Of a stretch of 64,000 nt of DNA, positions 24,546 to 34,195 are shown piece after piece. The stretch covers positions 2,914,001-2,978,000 of the forward strand of contig NZ_CP091851.1 in assembly GCF_022059845.1 (NCBI RefSeq). Direction: 5' to 3'. The position numbers were made by a program, and so were the translations under genes. The notes beneath the pieces were generated by a model, which was not told the origin of the DNA, ran no database searches, and saw only the letters and a program-made list of their open reading frames with translations. Numbering within the stretch: position 1 is the stretch's first letter; every line of letters starts with the position of its first letter. Source of the stretch: Terrirubrum flagellatum. GTDB taxonomy: Bacteria > Pseudomonadota > Alphaproteobacteria > Rhizobiales > Beijerinckiaceae.

Positions 24546-25244
24546 TCACACATGCAAATAACGATCCTTGATTTCGGGCGCTTTCTTCAAATCTTCGTTC
24601 GATCCCGCCCAGACCACGCGGCCCTTCTCGATCACCACATGACGGTCGGCGAGCTTCGCCAGCGCATCGACATTCTTGTCGATGACGAGAATGGATTCGC
24701 CGTCCTTCTTCAGAGCGGCGAGGCAGGCCCAGATTTCGGCGCGGATCAGAGGCGCCAGCCCTTCGGTCGCCTCGTCGAGCACGACGAGCTTTGGATTGGT
24801 CATCAGCGCGCGGCCGATCGCGAGCATCTGCTGCTCGCCGCCGGAGAGCTGGTTGCCCATATTTCGCCTGCGCTCCTGCAACCTGGGAAAGAGCTGATAA
24901 ATCCGCTCCAGAGTCCAGCGCGCCGGGCCGAACCGCGACGCGGCCGTGGCGATGAGATTCTCCTCGACATTAAGCGTCGGGAAAATCTGCCTGCCTTCCG
25001 GCACCAGTCCAAGGCCAAGCTGCGCGATGGCGAAGGGCCGCGCATTGGTGACGTCCTTCCCGGCGAAACTCACCTTGCCCGCCTTCGCCTTCATCAGGCC
25101 GAAGATCGTGCGGATGGTCGTCGTCTTGCCCATGCCGTTGCGGCCGAGCAGCGTCGCGACTTCACCGGGGCCGATATCGAGATTGACATCGAACAGCACC
25201 TGGCTGTCGCCATAGGCCGCCTGAAGTCCGCGCACCTCAAGCAT
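24546..25244 (-). CDS. livF: Branched-chain amino acid-type ABC transporter ATP-binding protein (LivF)
   Basis: A 232-residue ABC ATPase from ATG 25244 (MLEVRGLQAAYGDSQVLFDV). Walker A is LLGRNGMGKTTTIR, the signature is NQLSGGEQQMLAIGRALM and Walker B is KLVVLDEATEGLAP. The GLGLVPEGRQIFPTL stretch is typical of LivF. It is the last gene of a Liv-type importer unit running left from 29627. The last position of the Walker B region is followed by VIDKNVDAL where many ABCs have an H-loop His (VDKN replaces VEQN/EH), as usual in LivF-like aromatic-acid importers. Confidence 0.92.
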   Translation of the reverse strand: MLEVRGLQAAYGDSQVLFDVNLDIGPGEVATLLGRNGMGKTTTIRTIFGLMKAKAGKVSFAGKDVTNARPFAIAQLGLGLVPEGRQIFPTLNVEENLIATAASRFGPARWTLERIYQLFPRLQERRRNMGNQLSGGEQQMLAIGRALMTNPKLVVLDEATEGLAPLIRAEIWACLAALKKDGESILVIDKNVDALAKLADRHVVIEKGRVVWAGSNEDLKKAPEIKDRYLHV

Positions 25245-25275
25245 GGCGGAGTTCCTGATGAGTTGATCTTGAAGA

Positions 25276-25450
25276 CCCCCCTCCCGGTCCTGCGGACCAC
25301 CCTCCCCCACAAGGGGGGAGGGAACGCGCGGCACTATGGCTGCCTCTTGAAACGACAATCCGCGTTTTCTTGCGAACAACACGGTTGTTGGGATCAGCGC
25401 GCGATGCTTCCGCTCCCCTCCCCCCTGGTGGGGGAGGGTAAGGGAGCGGG
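25276..25450. repeat. Palindromic repeat R3, copy 1 (between livF and livG)
   Basis: About 175 bp with CCACCCTCCCCCACAAGGGG at one end and CCCCTCCCCCCTGGTGGGGG at the other; both are small hairpins and the ends are inverted relative to each other. Related C-rich/G-rich hairpin pairs occur at 27209-27322, 28315-28447 and 45296-45532. Confidence 0.8.
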
Positions 25451-25469
25451 GTGTCAAAGCTTCGCATCA

Positions 25470-26222
25470 TCACGCCGCCTCCTCGCCGAGATAGGCGGCG
25501 CGCACGGCGGGATCGCTGCGGATGGCGTCCGGCGTTCCCGTCGCGATGACCTTGCCATAGACGAGCACGCTGACGCGGTCCGCGAGCGCGAACACCGCCT
25601 CCATGTCGTGCTCGATCAGCACGATGGCGAAGCGGCCCTTGAGCTCCGCGAGCTTCGCGGTCACGGCGAGCGACTCCTCCTTGCCGGTTCCCGCCAGCGG
25701 CTCGTCGAGCAGCAGCGCCTTGGGCTCGGTCGCAAGCGCGATCGCGATTTCAAGCAGGCGCTTCTCGCCATGGGAGAGCGCGCCGGCCGGAATCATGGCG
25801 CGCGGCCCGAGCCCAACAAGCTCGATCGCCGCCATCGCCTGATCATTGAGGCTCTTCTCCTTCGCGGCGGCGGCGAAGAAGCGGAAGCTCGATCCCTCGC
25901 GCGCCTGCACGGCGAGCGCGACATTTTCCAACACGGAAAAGCCCGGCAAGATCGAGGTGATCTGGAAAGATCGCGCCAGTCCGCGCTTCACGCGTTCGCT
26001 CATGGGAAGCCTTGTGACGTCTTCGCCGGCGAGGCTGACGCGGCCGGAATCCGAGCGCAGCCATCCCGAAAGCTGATGGATGAGCGTCGTCTTGCCCGCG
26101 CCATTCGGGCCGATCAGCGCATGCAGTTCGCCCGGCGCGACATCGAGCGAGACGCCATCCGAGACCGTCAGCGCGCCATAGCGCTTGCAGAGATTGTCGA
26201 CGCGCAGCAGCGGTTCAGCCAT
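25470..26222 (-). CDS. livG: Branched-chain amino acid-type ABC transporter ATP-binding protein (LivG)
   Basis: A 250-residue ABC ATPase. Walker A is LIGPNGAGKTTLIHQL, the signature is AGALSHGEKRLLEIAIAL and Walker B is KALLLDEPLAGTGKEES; the H-loop is VLIEHDMEAVF. The RGLARSFQITSILPGFSVLE region is typical of LivG. Its start overlaps the LivM stop by 8 nt. Confidence 0.93.
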   Translation of the reverse strand: MAEPLLRVDNLCKRYGALTVSDGVSLDVAPGELHALIGPNGAGKTTLIHQLSGWLRSDSGRVSLAGEDVTRLPMSERVKRGLARSFQITSILPGFSVLENVALAVQAREGSSFRFFAAAAKEKSLNDQAMAAIELVGLGPRAMIPAGALSHGEKRLLEIAIALATEPKALLLDEPLAGTGKEESLAVTAKLAELKGRFAIVLIEHDMEAVFALADRVSVLVYGKVIATGTPDAIRSDPAVRAAYLGEEAA

Positions 26223-27198
26223 GGCGCGCGCCCGTCAGTCGCGCCGCGACTCCCATGACGCCGCCGCGCGCGAACAGCACGACGAGCACGAGAATGGGAC
26301 CGAAAATCATCTTCCAATGCTGCGTGACGCCAGCGAGCCATTCCTCCAGCAGCAGGAAGGCCAAGGCGCCGAAGATCGGGCCTGCGAGCGTGCCGACGCC
26401 GCCGAAGATCGTCATTGCGAGCAATTCGCCCGAGCGCTGCCAGGACATATAGGCCGGCGAGACGAAGCCGGTCTGGTTGGCGAGCAGCGCGCCCGCGAGC
26501 GAAGCCATCATGCCCGAGATGACATAGGCTGCGAGCTGATAGCGGAAGGCTGAGAAGCCGATCGCCTCCATGCGCACAGCGTTCTCCTTCGCGCCGCGCA
26601 GCACGCGGCCGAAGCGCGACGCGACCACGGCGCGCAACAGCAGAAAGCATCCGATGAGCGCGACAAGCACCGCGTAATACATGCCGCTATTGCTGGCGAA
26701 TAACGGCGCGCCAAGGAGTCGGCTGCGGCCAGGCAGCGTCAGCCCGTCATCGCCGCCATAGGCGGAGAGCGACACCGCGAAGAAGAAGATCATCTGGCTG
26801 AATGCCAGCGTGATCATGATGAAATAGACGCCCTTCGTCCTGAGCGACAAAGCGCCTGTCACGAGCGCGAACAGCGCCGAGGCGACAAGCGCGGCGATGA
26901 GCTGAAGTGAGAATTCCTCGACGCCGTGCGAGGAGAGAATCCCGACGGCATAAGCGCCGATGCCGATGAAAGCGGCGTGGCCGAACGACACCATGGCGCC
27001 GAAGCCAAGGATGAGATCAAGCGACAGCGCTGCGATCGCAAAGATCATCATCCGCATGACGAGATCGATGATGTAGCTTTCAGCGCCTGCTTTCGCGAGG
27101 AGCGGGACAAGCGCGAGACAAGCGATCAGGATCGCGAATGCGATTTCGCGAGCGTTGAAAGGACGATTTTCTCTCACGGCGGCGATCAAGGCGCGCAC
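26215..27198 (-). CDS. livM: Branched-chain amino acid-type ABC transporter permease (LivM)
   Basis: A 327-residue membrane protein with about 8-9 hydrophobic helices. The family block LDLILGFGAMVSFGHAAFIG lies near residues 60-80, and the EAA-like cytoplasmic loop is RAVVASRFGRVLRGAKENAV followed by RMEAIGFSAFRYQLAAYVIS. MTIFGGVGTLAGPIFGAL near the end is also typical. It pairs with the LivH permease upstream, separated by an R3 repeat. Confidence 0.92.
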   Translation of the reverse strand: MRALIAAVRENRPFNAREIAFAILIACLALVPLLAKAGAESYIIDLVMRMMIFAIAALSLDLILGFGAMVSFGHAAFIGIGAYAVGILSSHGVEEFSLQLIAALVASALFALVTGALSLRTKGVYFIMITLAFSQMIFFFAVSLSAYGGDDGLTLPGRSRLLGAPLFASNSGMYYAVLVALIGCFLLLRAVVASRFGRVLRGAKENAVRMEAIGFSAFRYQLAAYVISGMMASLAGALLANQTGFVSPAYMSWQRSGELLAMTIFGGVGTLAGPIFGALAFLLLEEWLAGVTQHWKMIFGPILVLVVLFARGGVMGVAARLTGARHG

Positions 27199-27208
27199 TC
27201 GCCGTTCG

Positions 27209-27322
27209 CCTCCCTCCCCCCGTTTGCGGAGGGGAGGGACCGAGGGTGGGGGGCGCCTTTAAGCCGCGAGCGGCGGCTAATCCCCCCACCCTTACCCTCC
27301 CCTCCGCAAGCGGGGGGAAGGA
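27209..27322. repeat. Palindromic repeat R3, copy 2 (between livM and livH)
   Basis: Bounded by CCCTCCCCCCGTTTGCGGAG and CCTCCGCAAGCGGGGGG, which are inverse complements, with inner arms AGGGTGGGGGGCG / CCCCCCACCCT. A long stem-loop of about 110 nt is expected in the transcript between livH and livM. Confidence 0.8.
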
Positions 27323-27370
27323 ATGGCGCCGTCGCGGCTCGACTGAAATAACAGCGGGCTTGCAGCAACA

Positions 27371-28291
27371 TCATCGCTGCGCCGGGAACAGGCCGGCCGG
27401 CCTGAAAAACAGAATGGCGGCCATCAAAATGTAAATCAGCATCGGCGCGAGCGCGCGGCCGGTCTGGCTCGCCGCGGAAGGATCAAGCATCATGCGCAGC
27501 AATTGCGGGCCGAATGAGCGGCCCAGCGTATCGACGAGACCGACGAGCAAGGCCGCCGCGAACGCGCCGCGGATCGAGCCGATGCCGCCGATGACGATGA
27601 CGACGAAGGTGAGGATCAAGAGATTGTCGCCCATGCCGGGTTCGACCGAGAGGATCGGCGCCACCATCGCGCCGGCGAATCCTGCGAGCATCGCGCCGAA
27701 GCCGAAAACGATCATGAAGAGACGGCCGATATCGACGCCGAGCGCCGACACCATCGGCGCATTCGCAGCTCCTGCGCGCACCAGCATGCCGATGCGCGTG
27801 CGGCTGACGAGAACGGCGAGCAGCACCGCAACCGCGAAGCCCGAGCCGATCACGACGAGACGCCAGACGGGATAAAGCAACCCGTCCATCAGACGCACGC
27901 TGCCCGAGAGCGCGTCAGGGATCGGCACGCTCAGCGGCGCCGCGCCCCAGGCGACCTTCACCGCCTCGTTGAGAAAGAGAATGATGCCGAAAGTCGCGAG
28001 CACCTGATCGAGATGATCGCGCCCATAGAGATGGCGGAACACAAGCGCTTCCAACGCCAGCCCGAACAGCAGCGCCGTCGGCAGCGCGAGCATGAGGCCA
28101 AAGAAGAAATTCCCCGTCATCGCCGTGAACCAGGCGGCGAGATAGGCTCCGACCATATATTGCACGCCATGGGCGAGATTGATGAAATCCATCACGCCAA
28201 AGACGAGCGTGAGCCCGGCCGCGATCAGGAACAGCAGCACGCCGAACTGCAGCCCGTTGAGCGACTGCACGAGGAAAAGCGTGAGGGACAT
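27371..28291 (-). CDS. livH: Branched-chain amino acid-type ABC transporter permease (LivH)
   Basis: A 306-residue membrane protein of about 8 helices. Family blocks are QSLNGLQFGVLLFLIAAGLT, FGVMDFINLAHGVQYMVGAY near the N-terminus, the coupling loop RTRIGMLVRAGAANAPMVSA, and VVIVIGGIGSIRGAFAAALL near the C-terminus. It follows the substrate-binding protein, with an R3 repeat between them. Confidence 0.93.
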   Translation of the reverse strand: MSLTLFLVQSLNGLQFGVLLFLIAAGLTLVFGVMDFINLAHGVQYMVGAYLAAWFTAMTGNFFFGLMLALPTALLFGLALEALVFRHLYGRDHLDQVLATFGIILFLNEAVKVAWGAAPLSVPIPDALSGSVRLMDGLLYPVWRLVVIGSGFAVAVLLAVLVSRTRIGMLVRAGAANAPMVSALGVDIGRLFMIVFGFGAMLAGFAGAMVAPILSVEPGMGDNLLILTFVVIVIGGIGSIRGAFAAALLVGLVDTLGRSFGPQLLRMMLDPSAASQTGRALAPMLIYILMAAILFFRPAGLFPAQR

Positions 28292-28314
28292 TTAAGAACG
28301 CAAAGTCGCCGCAG

Positions 28315-28447
28315 TCCCCTCTCCCCGCTCGCGGGGAGAGGGTGGATTGCGGAACGCAATCCGGGTGAGGGGCGGTGTGATCATTAAATGCGGCCCCTCA
28401 TCCGGCTCGCTTCGCTCGCCACCTTCTCCCCGCAAGCGGGGAGAAGG
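28315..28447. repeat. Palindromic repeat R3, copy 3 (between livH and the binding protein)
   Basis: Contains CCCCTCTCCCCGCTCGCGGG, the dyad GGATTGCGGAACGCAATCC, and CCTTCTCCCCGCAAGCGGGG, with GTGAGGGGCGGTG / GCGGCCCCTCATCC pairing across the centre. It lies in the transporter operon just after the substrate-binding protein gene, a usual place for a transcript-stabilising hairpin. Confidence 0.8.
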
Positions 28448-28454
28448 AAGCCTC

Positions 28455-29627
28455 TCACTTCATCTCGCATTCCTTCGTGTAGGGATCGACGTCGTTTGCG
28501 AAGATCTTCTCGCGGATCTGCGTCTCGAACTTGCCGTCGGCGCGCTTGGCCACCTGCACGAGATAGAGGTCCTGGATCGGGTAATTGTTGTTGGAGAAGG
28601 CGAACGACCCGCGCAGCGACTTGAAGTCCGCCTTCTTCATCGCCGCCGTGATCGCCTTCTTGTCGCCAAGCTTGCCGCCCGCGGCCCTGATCGCGCTGTC
28701 GATCAGCATGATCGCGTCATAGGCCTGCATGGCGTAGGTGCCGGGCACCTTGCCGGTCGCCGCTTCATAGTCCGCGACGAATTTCTTCGAGACGGGGTTA
28801 TCGAAGTTCGGCGCCCAGTTCGCGCCGCCGAAGAATCCGACAGCCGCATCCTGCTGCGCCGGCAGCGTCGATTCATCGACCGTGAAGGCCGACAGGAACG
28901 GGATCGTCTGCAGACCAGCCTGACGATACTGCTTCACAAGATTCACGCCCATGCCGCCCGGCATGAAGGTGAACACCGCATCCGGCTTCGCCGCTGCGAT
29001 CTTCGCGAGATCGGCGGAGAAATCCATGGTGTTCAGCGGCGCATAGGATTCCTCGACGATCTCGCCCTTGAACTTGCTCTTGAAGCCGGCCATCGAATCC
29101 TTGCCGGCCTGATAGTTCGGCGTCAGCAGATAGACGCGCTTGTAGCCCTTGTCCTGCGCATATTTGCCGAGGATCGCGTGGACCTGGTCGTTCTGATAGG
29201 ACGTGACGAAGAAATTCGCGTTGCACTGCTTCCCGGCGTAGCTCGACGGCCCCGCGTTCGGGCTGATCAGGATCGCGTTCGAATCCGTGACCGGTTTGAA
29301 GATCGCCTGCAGCACGTTCGAGAAGATCGGACCGACGACGAACTGCGCGCCATCGCGCTCGACCAGCGCCTTCACCTTCGCCACCGCGACGTCGGGCTTC
29401 AATTCGTCATCGACGGTGATGACCTCGGTGTCGACGCCGCCGACCTTGCCGCCGAGATTCTTGACGGCGAGATTGATCGCGTCGCGCGCCTGCTCGCCGA
29501 GATTGGCGGCGGGCCCTGACAGCGTCAGGATCATGCCGATCTTCAGCTTCTCCTGCGCGGCGGCCGGGCCGCCAAGCGCCGCAGCCAGAGCGAGCGCAAG
29601 CAATGCGCCGCCAGTTCGCTTCATCAT
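28455..29627 (-). CDS. ABC transporter substrate-binding protein (LivK-like)
   Basis: A 390-residue periplasmic binding protein with a signal peptide (TGGALLALALAAALGGPAAA then QE). The mature protein begins KLKIGMILTLSGPAANLGEQ and has DDELKPDVAVAKVKALVERD and VGPIFSNVLQAIFKPV, the type I fold of Leu/Ile/Val-type and aromatic-acid importers. It is the first transporter gene after the arylformamidase gene. The substrate is inferred from context to be an aromatic or amino-aromatic acid, not a branched-chain amino acid, but that is uncertain. Confidence 0.92.
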   Translation of the reverse strand: MMKRTGGALLALALAAALGGPAAAQEKLKIGMILTLSGPAANLGEQARDAINLAVKNLGGKVGGVDTEVITVDDELKPDVAVAKVKALVERDGAQFVVGPIFSNVLQAIFKPVTDSNAILISPNAGPSSYAGKQCNANFFVTSYQNDQVHAILGKYAQDKGYKRVYLLTPNYQAGKDSMAGFKSKFKGEIVEESYAPLNTMDFSADLAKIAAAKPDAVFTFMPGGMGVNLVKQYRQAGLQTIPFLSAFTVDESTLPAQQDAAVGFFGGANWAPNFDNPVSKKFVADYEAATGKVPGTYAMQAYDAIMLIDSAIRAAGGKLGDKKAITAAMKKADFKSLRGSFAFSNNNYPIQDLYLVQVAKRADGKFETQIREKIFANDVDPYTKECEMK

Positions 29628-29711
29628 TTCACTCTCCTCCGCGGCTTACGCCGCCCCTTAAAAATCCGCTGCGCCATCTTGGCGCGCGCCCACCACGCTG
29701 CCAACCCGGCC

Positions 29712-30533
29712 TTAAGTCGTCGCCAGGCCCCAGATCTCCTCGACCATGCGGCTGTCGGGAACAGGCAACTCGTTCAGCACGGTGAAGTGGTTGCAGCCAT
29801 TGACGACGCGCTTCGTCACGTCGAGCCCAGCCTTGCGCCAATGCTTCACGAGATCGCTGGTCTGCCGATGATATTCGTCGGACTCCGTCTCGCCGACGGC
29901 GACGATCGCCCGGCCCTGCTTCGGCGCCGGCCAATAAAGCGGCGACAGGCGGCGCGCCTCTTCCTCATCGAGCTTGAAATCCGCATTGAGCGAAATCTTC
30001 GTCATCGGAATCAGATCGGGCAGCGCCGAAATGGGATAGGACGCCTTGATGATGTCGGCGGGGAGATCGGCGGCCCAGGCCGGCCAATCCGTCGCCATCA
30101 GCGCCGCCGCCAGATGGCCACCGGCGGAATGGCCGCTCACCGTCAATGGCCGCTTGAATCGCCGCCAGAGATGGGCGGCGCACTGGCGCATCTCCTCGAG
30201 AATCTCCGCGAGCGAGACATAGGGCGAGAGATCATAGGTCGGCACGGCGACGATCGCGCCCTTCGCCACCAGACCCTTCGCCATATGGCTGAAAGACTTC
30301 TGATCGAAGGCGCGCCAGTAGCCGCCATGGATGAACACCGTCACCGGCGCGTCGTCGGCCTGCGCCGGAAAGAAGATGTCCATGACGCAGCGCGGCGTTT
30401 TTCCGAAGGAGACGTCGGCCTCCATCTTGGCCTTGTCGCGGAAGGCTTTCGCGTCGTTTCCCCAGCGCGCGATGATCGTCGGATGGGACGCCACACGCGC
30501 GCGGTTGTCGTATTCCTTTTCCCAGTCGATCAT
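29712..30533 (-). CDS. Arylformamidase-like alpha/beta hydrolase
   Basis: A 273-residue alpha/beta hydrolase. The oxyanion motif HGGYW (VTVFIHGGYWRAFDQKS, about residue 68) is the one used by arylformamidases (N-formylkynurenine formamidases); the nucleophile elbow is VSGHSAGGHLAAALM (about 135) and the His is in NGCNHFTVLNEL (about 245). It may release formate from an N-formyl aromatic amine such as N-formylanthranilate or N-formylkynurenine. It heads the leftward transporter unit and diverges from the SDR-MarR operon across operator B. The exact substrate is inferred. Confidence 0.8.
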   Translation of the reverse strand: MIDWEKEYDNRARVASHPTIIARWGNDAKAFRDKAKMEADVSFGKTPRCVMDIFFPAQADDAPVTVFIHGGYWRAFDQKSFSHMAKGLVAKGAIVAVPTYDLSPYVSLAEILEEMRQCAAHLWRRFKRPLTVSGHSAGGHLAAALMATDWPAWAADLPADIIKASYPISALPDLIPMTKISLNADFKLDEEEARRLSPLYWPAPKQGRAIVAVGETESDEYHRQTSDLVKHWRKAGLDVTKRVVNGCNHFTVLNELPVPDSRMVEEIWGLATT

Positions 30534-30618
30534 GGCTCCGCCTCGGCTGTATCAGCGCCATCTCCCGCGCCGCCGCCAACCGATCTTCCCCTGTTTCCCG
30601 CCGTTGCGCAGGCCCGGC

Positions 30619-30642
30619 AATTATTTTATGCTTAAAACATAT
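30619..30642. promoter_or_regulatory. Palindromic operator-like site B between the divergent catabolic units
   Basis: A 24-bp AT-rich site in an otherwise GC-rich gap, 32 bp before the SDR gene and 86 bp before the arylformamidase gene. It matches the reverse complement of site A (22652-22675) at 21 of 24 positions. Its central ATGCTTAAAACAT is a near palindrome. The position suggests a MarR dimer controlling both directions. Confidence 0.65.
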
Positions 30643-30673
30643 CGGGGTTGCGGCCCGCGTCAAGACTGATGTG

Positions 30674-31435
30674 ATGAGCCTTGTCGATCAACATGTTCTG
30701 GTGACCGGCGCCGGCCGCGGAATCGGCGCGGCGATCGCCGCGAGGCTGACGAGGGATGGCGCGCGCGTCACCGCACTCGGCCGCTCCGAAGCGCCGTTGC
30801 AGGCGCTCGTCGCGCGGGGCGCAGCCGCGTCCTATGAAACGGCCGACGTCACCAGCGAGGCTGCGATGGCGGAGGCGTGCGCGAAAGCCGCCGCGAAGAA
30901 TGGCCCGATCGATGTTCTCATCGCCAACGCCGGCGGCGCCGAAAGCGCGCCTTTCCTGAAAACGAACGCAGCCGCGTTCCAGCGCATGTTCGATCTCAAT
31001 GTGATGGGCGTCGCGAACGGCGCGCGCGCGGTGCTGCCCGGCATGATCGAGCGCAGAAAAGGCCGCATCATCGCGGTCGCCTCGACGGCGGGCTTGCGCG
31101 GCTACGCCTATGTCTCGGCCTATGTCGCTTCCAAGCACGCCGTCATCGGCCTCGTGCGCTCGCTCGCGCTCGAAACGGCGAGGAGCGGCGTCACCATCAA
31201 TGCGGTCTGCCCGGGTTTCGCCGACACCGACATGACCGAAGAGAGCATCGCGAAAATCATGGAGAAGACGGGACGGAAGCGCGATCAGGCGCTGGCCGAA
31301 CTCGCCAAGCACAATCCGCAGGGACGGCTTATCGCGCCCGAGGAAGTCGCTGACGCCGTGGCTTGGCTCATCGGGCCGGCGGCTTCGGCGATCACGGGCC
31401 AGTCGATCGCCGTCGCCGGCGGCGAAGTGATGTGA
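30674..31435 (+). CDS. SDR-family oxidoreductase (probable 3-hydroxyacyl-CoA dehydrogenase)
   Basis: A 253-residue short-chain dehydrogenase from ATG 30674 (MSLVDQHVLVTGAGRGIGAA). TGAGRGIG is the nucleotide-binding motif, LIANAGG the structural motif, Ser in IIAVASTAG and YVASK the catalytic Tyr-Lys (about residues 155-159). In aryl-CoA pathways of this type an SDR oxidises a 3-hydroxyacyl-CoA-like intermediate. It is the first gene of the rightward operon, and the MarR gene starts 2 nt after its stop. Confidence 0.9.
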   Translation: MSLVDQHVLVTGAGRGIGAAIAARLTRDGARVTALGRSEAPLQALVARGAAASYETADVTSEAAMAEACAKAAAKNGPIDVLIANAGGAESAPFLKTNAAAFQRMFDLNVMGVANGARAVLPGMIERRKGRIIAVASTAGLRGYAYVSAYVASKHAVIGLVRSLALETARSGVTINAVCPGFADTDMTEESIAKIMEKTGRKRDQALAELAKHNPQGRLIAPEEVADAVAWLIGPAASAITGQSIAVAGGEVM

Positions 31436-31437
31436 TC

Positions 31438-31950
31438 ATGACAGACGAACTCGTCGCGCTCGATGCGGAAGCCAAGGCGCTCGAAGCGCCGCACGACCAC
31501 AAGGAAGAGCTGCGCCTGTGGCTCAGGCTCCTCACCTGCGCCAACTTGATCGAAGCGACCGTGCGCCGCAAATTGCGCGACGGATTCGATGAGACTTTGC
31601 CGCGCTTCGACCTGATGGCGCAGCTCGACCGCGCGCCCGACGGCATGACGCTGTCCGAGCTCGCGCAACGCATGATGGTGTCGAACGGCAATCTCACCGC
31701 TTTGGTGGAGCGGCTGGTCGAGGCCGGCCAGGTGACGCGCCGCGCCGCGCCTTCCGATCGGCGCGCGCAGATGGTGGCGCTGACGCCGAACGGCCGCAAG
31801 GCGTTCCGCAAGATGGCGACCGCGCACGAGGACTGGATCGCCGAGATGATGTCGGAATTGACTCCGAAGGATCTCGCCGACCTGATGCGCAGCCTCGGCA
31901 AATTGAAGAGTTCCGCCCGCGCCGCAGCGGAAAAAATGAGCGCCCCATGA
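31438..31950 (+). CDS. MarR-family transcriptional regulator
   Basis: A 170-residue regulator from ATG 31438. The winged-helix domain is recognisable: [40 protein letters not shown] (recognition helix, about residues 80-100) and the wing [20 protein letters not shown]. It is inside the operon it probably controls, between the SDR and enoyl-CoA hydratase genes, as is common for MarR regulators that respond to aromatic acids or their CoA esters. Sites A and B are the candidate operators. Confidence 0.9.
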   Translation: MTDELVALDAEAKALEAPHDHKEELRLWLRLLTCANLIEATVRRKLRDGFDETLPRFDLMAQLDRAPDGMTLSELAQRMMVSNGNLTALVERLVEAGQVTRRAAPSDRRAQMVALTPNGRKAFRKMATAHEDWIAEMMSELTPKDLADLMRSLGKLKSSARAAAEKMSAP

Positions 31951-32780
31951 CTTTCGCCAACGCCACGACGCTTCCTCTCTCCGCTTTCAAGCCGCAGCAT
32001 TTCCTGCTCGTGGTCGAGGACAAGGTCGCGACGATCACGCTCAACCGGCCGGAGAAGAAGAATCCGCTGACCTTCGAGAGCTATCGCGAATTGACAGATT
32101 TCTTCCACGCCGCGGCGAAGGACGACGAGATCAAGGCCTTTGTCATCAGAGGCGCCGGCGGCAATTTCTCCTCGGGCGGCGACGTGTTCGAGATCATCGG
32201 TCCGCTGGTCGAGATGAATACGAAAGACCTGACGAAATTCACCCGGATGACCGGCGAACTGGTGAAGGCGATGCGCGCCTCTCCGCAGCCGATCATCTCG
32301 GCGGTGGAAGGCGTCTGCGCCGGCGCCGGAGCGATCATCGCCATGGCGTCCGACCTGCGCATCGGGGCTGCGAGCGCGCGCGTGATGTTCCTCTTCAACA
32401 AGGTCGGCCTCGCCGGCTGCGACATGGGCGCCTGCGCGATCCTGCCGCGCATCATCGGCCAGGGCCGCGCGAGCGAACTGCTCTACACCGGCCGCCCGAT
32501 GCGCGGCGAAGAGGCGGAACGCTGGGGCTTCTTCAATCGTCTCGTCGACGCCGGCGCGCTGCTCGCCGAGGCGCAGAAGCTTGCGAAGGAAATCGCCGAC
32601 GGCCCGACCTACGCCAACGCCATGACAAAGCGCATGCTTGAGATGGAATGGGCGATGTCGATCAATGACGCGATCGAATCCGAAGCCGTGGCGCAGGCGC
32701 TGTGCATGACGACGGAAGATTTCGCCAGAGCCTATCGCGCCTTCGCCGCGAAGCAGACGCCTGTGTTTGCAGGGGATTGA
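31947..32780 (+). CDS. Enoyl-CoA hydratase/isomerase family protein
   Basis: A 277-residue crotonase-fold enzyme. The blocks [40 protein letters not shown] (oxyanion hole Gly) and [20 protein letters not shown] with [20 protein letters not shown] are typical. The first catalytic Glu region of hydratases is occupied by Gly-Cys-Asp ([10 protein letters not shown]), so a hydrolase- or isomerase-type reaction is possible. The start overlaps the MarR stop by 4 nt (ATGA). Confidence 0.9.
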   Translation: MTFANATTLPLSAFKPQHFLLVVEDKVATITLNRPEKKNPLTFESYRELTDFFHAAAKDDEIKAFVIRGAGGNFSSGGDVFEIIGPLVEMNTKDLTKFTRMTGELVKAMRASPQPIISAVEGVCAGAGAIIAMASDLRIGAASARVMFLFNKVGLAGCDMGACAILPRIIGQGRASELLYTGRPMRGEEAERWGFFNRLVDAGALLAEAQKLAKEIADGPTYANAMTKRMLEMEWAMSINDAIESEAVAQALCMTTEDFARAYRAFAAKQTPVFAGD

Positions 32781-32812
32781 TTCTCGTGACGAGCTCGCGA
32801 CTCTTTCCTTTT

Positions 32813-32957
32813 GCGTCATTCCGGGGCGCTCCGCAGGAGCGAGCCCGGAATCCAGAAAATCGCGCCGCTGAATCATCTTCTGGATCCCGGGCTCCTCGCG
32901 GAGTTCATCATCGGACACGCCAAAGGTGTGATCCGTTGGCTCGGCCCCAGGATGACG
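32813..32957. repeat. Palindromic repeat R2, copy 2
   Basis: Bounded by GCGTCATTCCGGGGCGC and CCCCAGGATGACGG, with inner arms AGCCCGGAATCCAGAA / TTCTGGATCCCGGGCT. It lies inside the operon between the hydratase and acyl-CoA dehydrogenase genes and is slightly degenerate. Confidence 0.82.
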
Positions 32958-32969
32958 GAAAATTTCGAG

Positions 32970-34160
<1,191 letters not shown>

Positions 34161-34195
34161 TTGCTTTCATCGCGGGAGATCTGACGGAGGCGATG

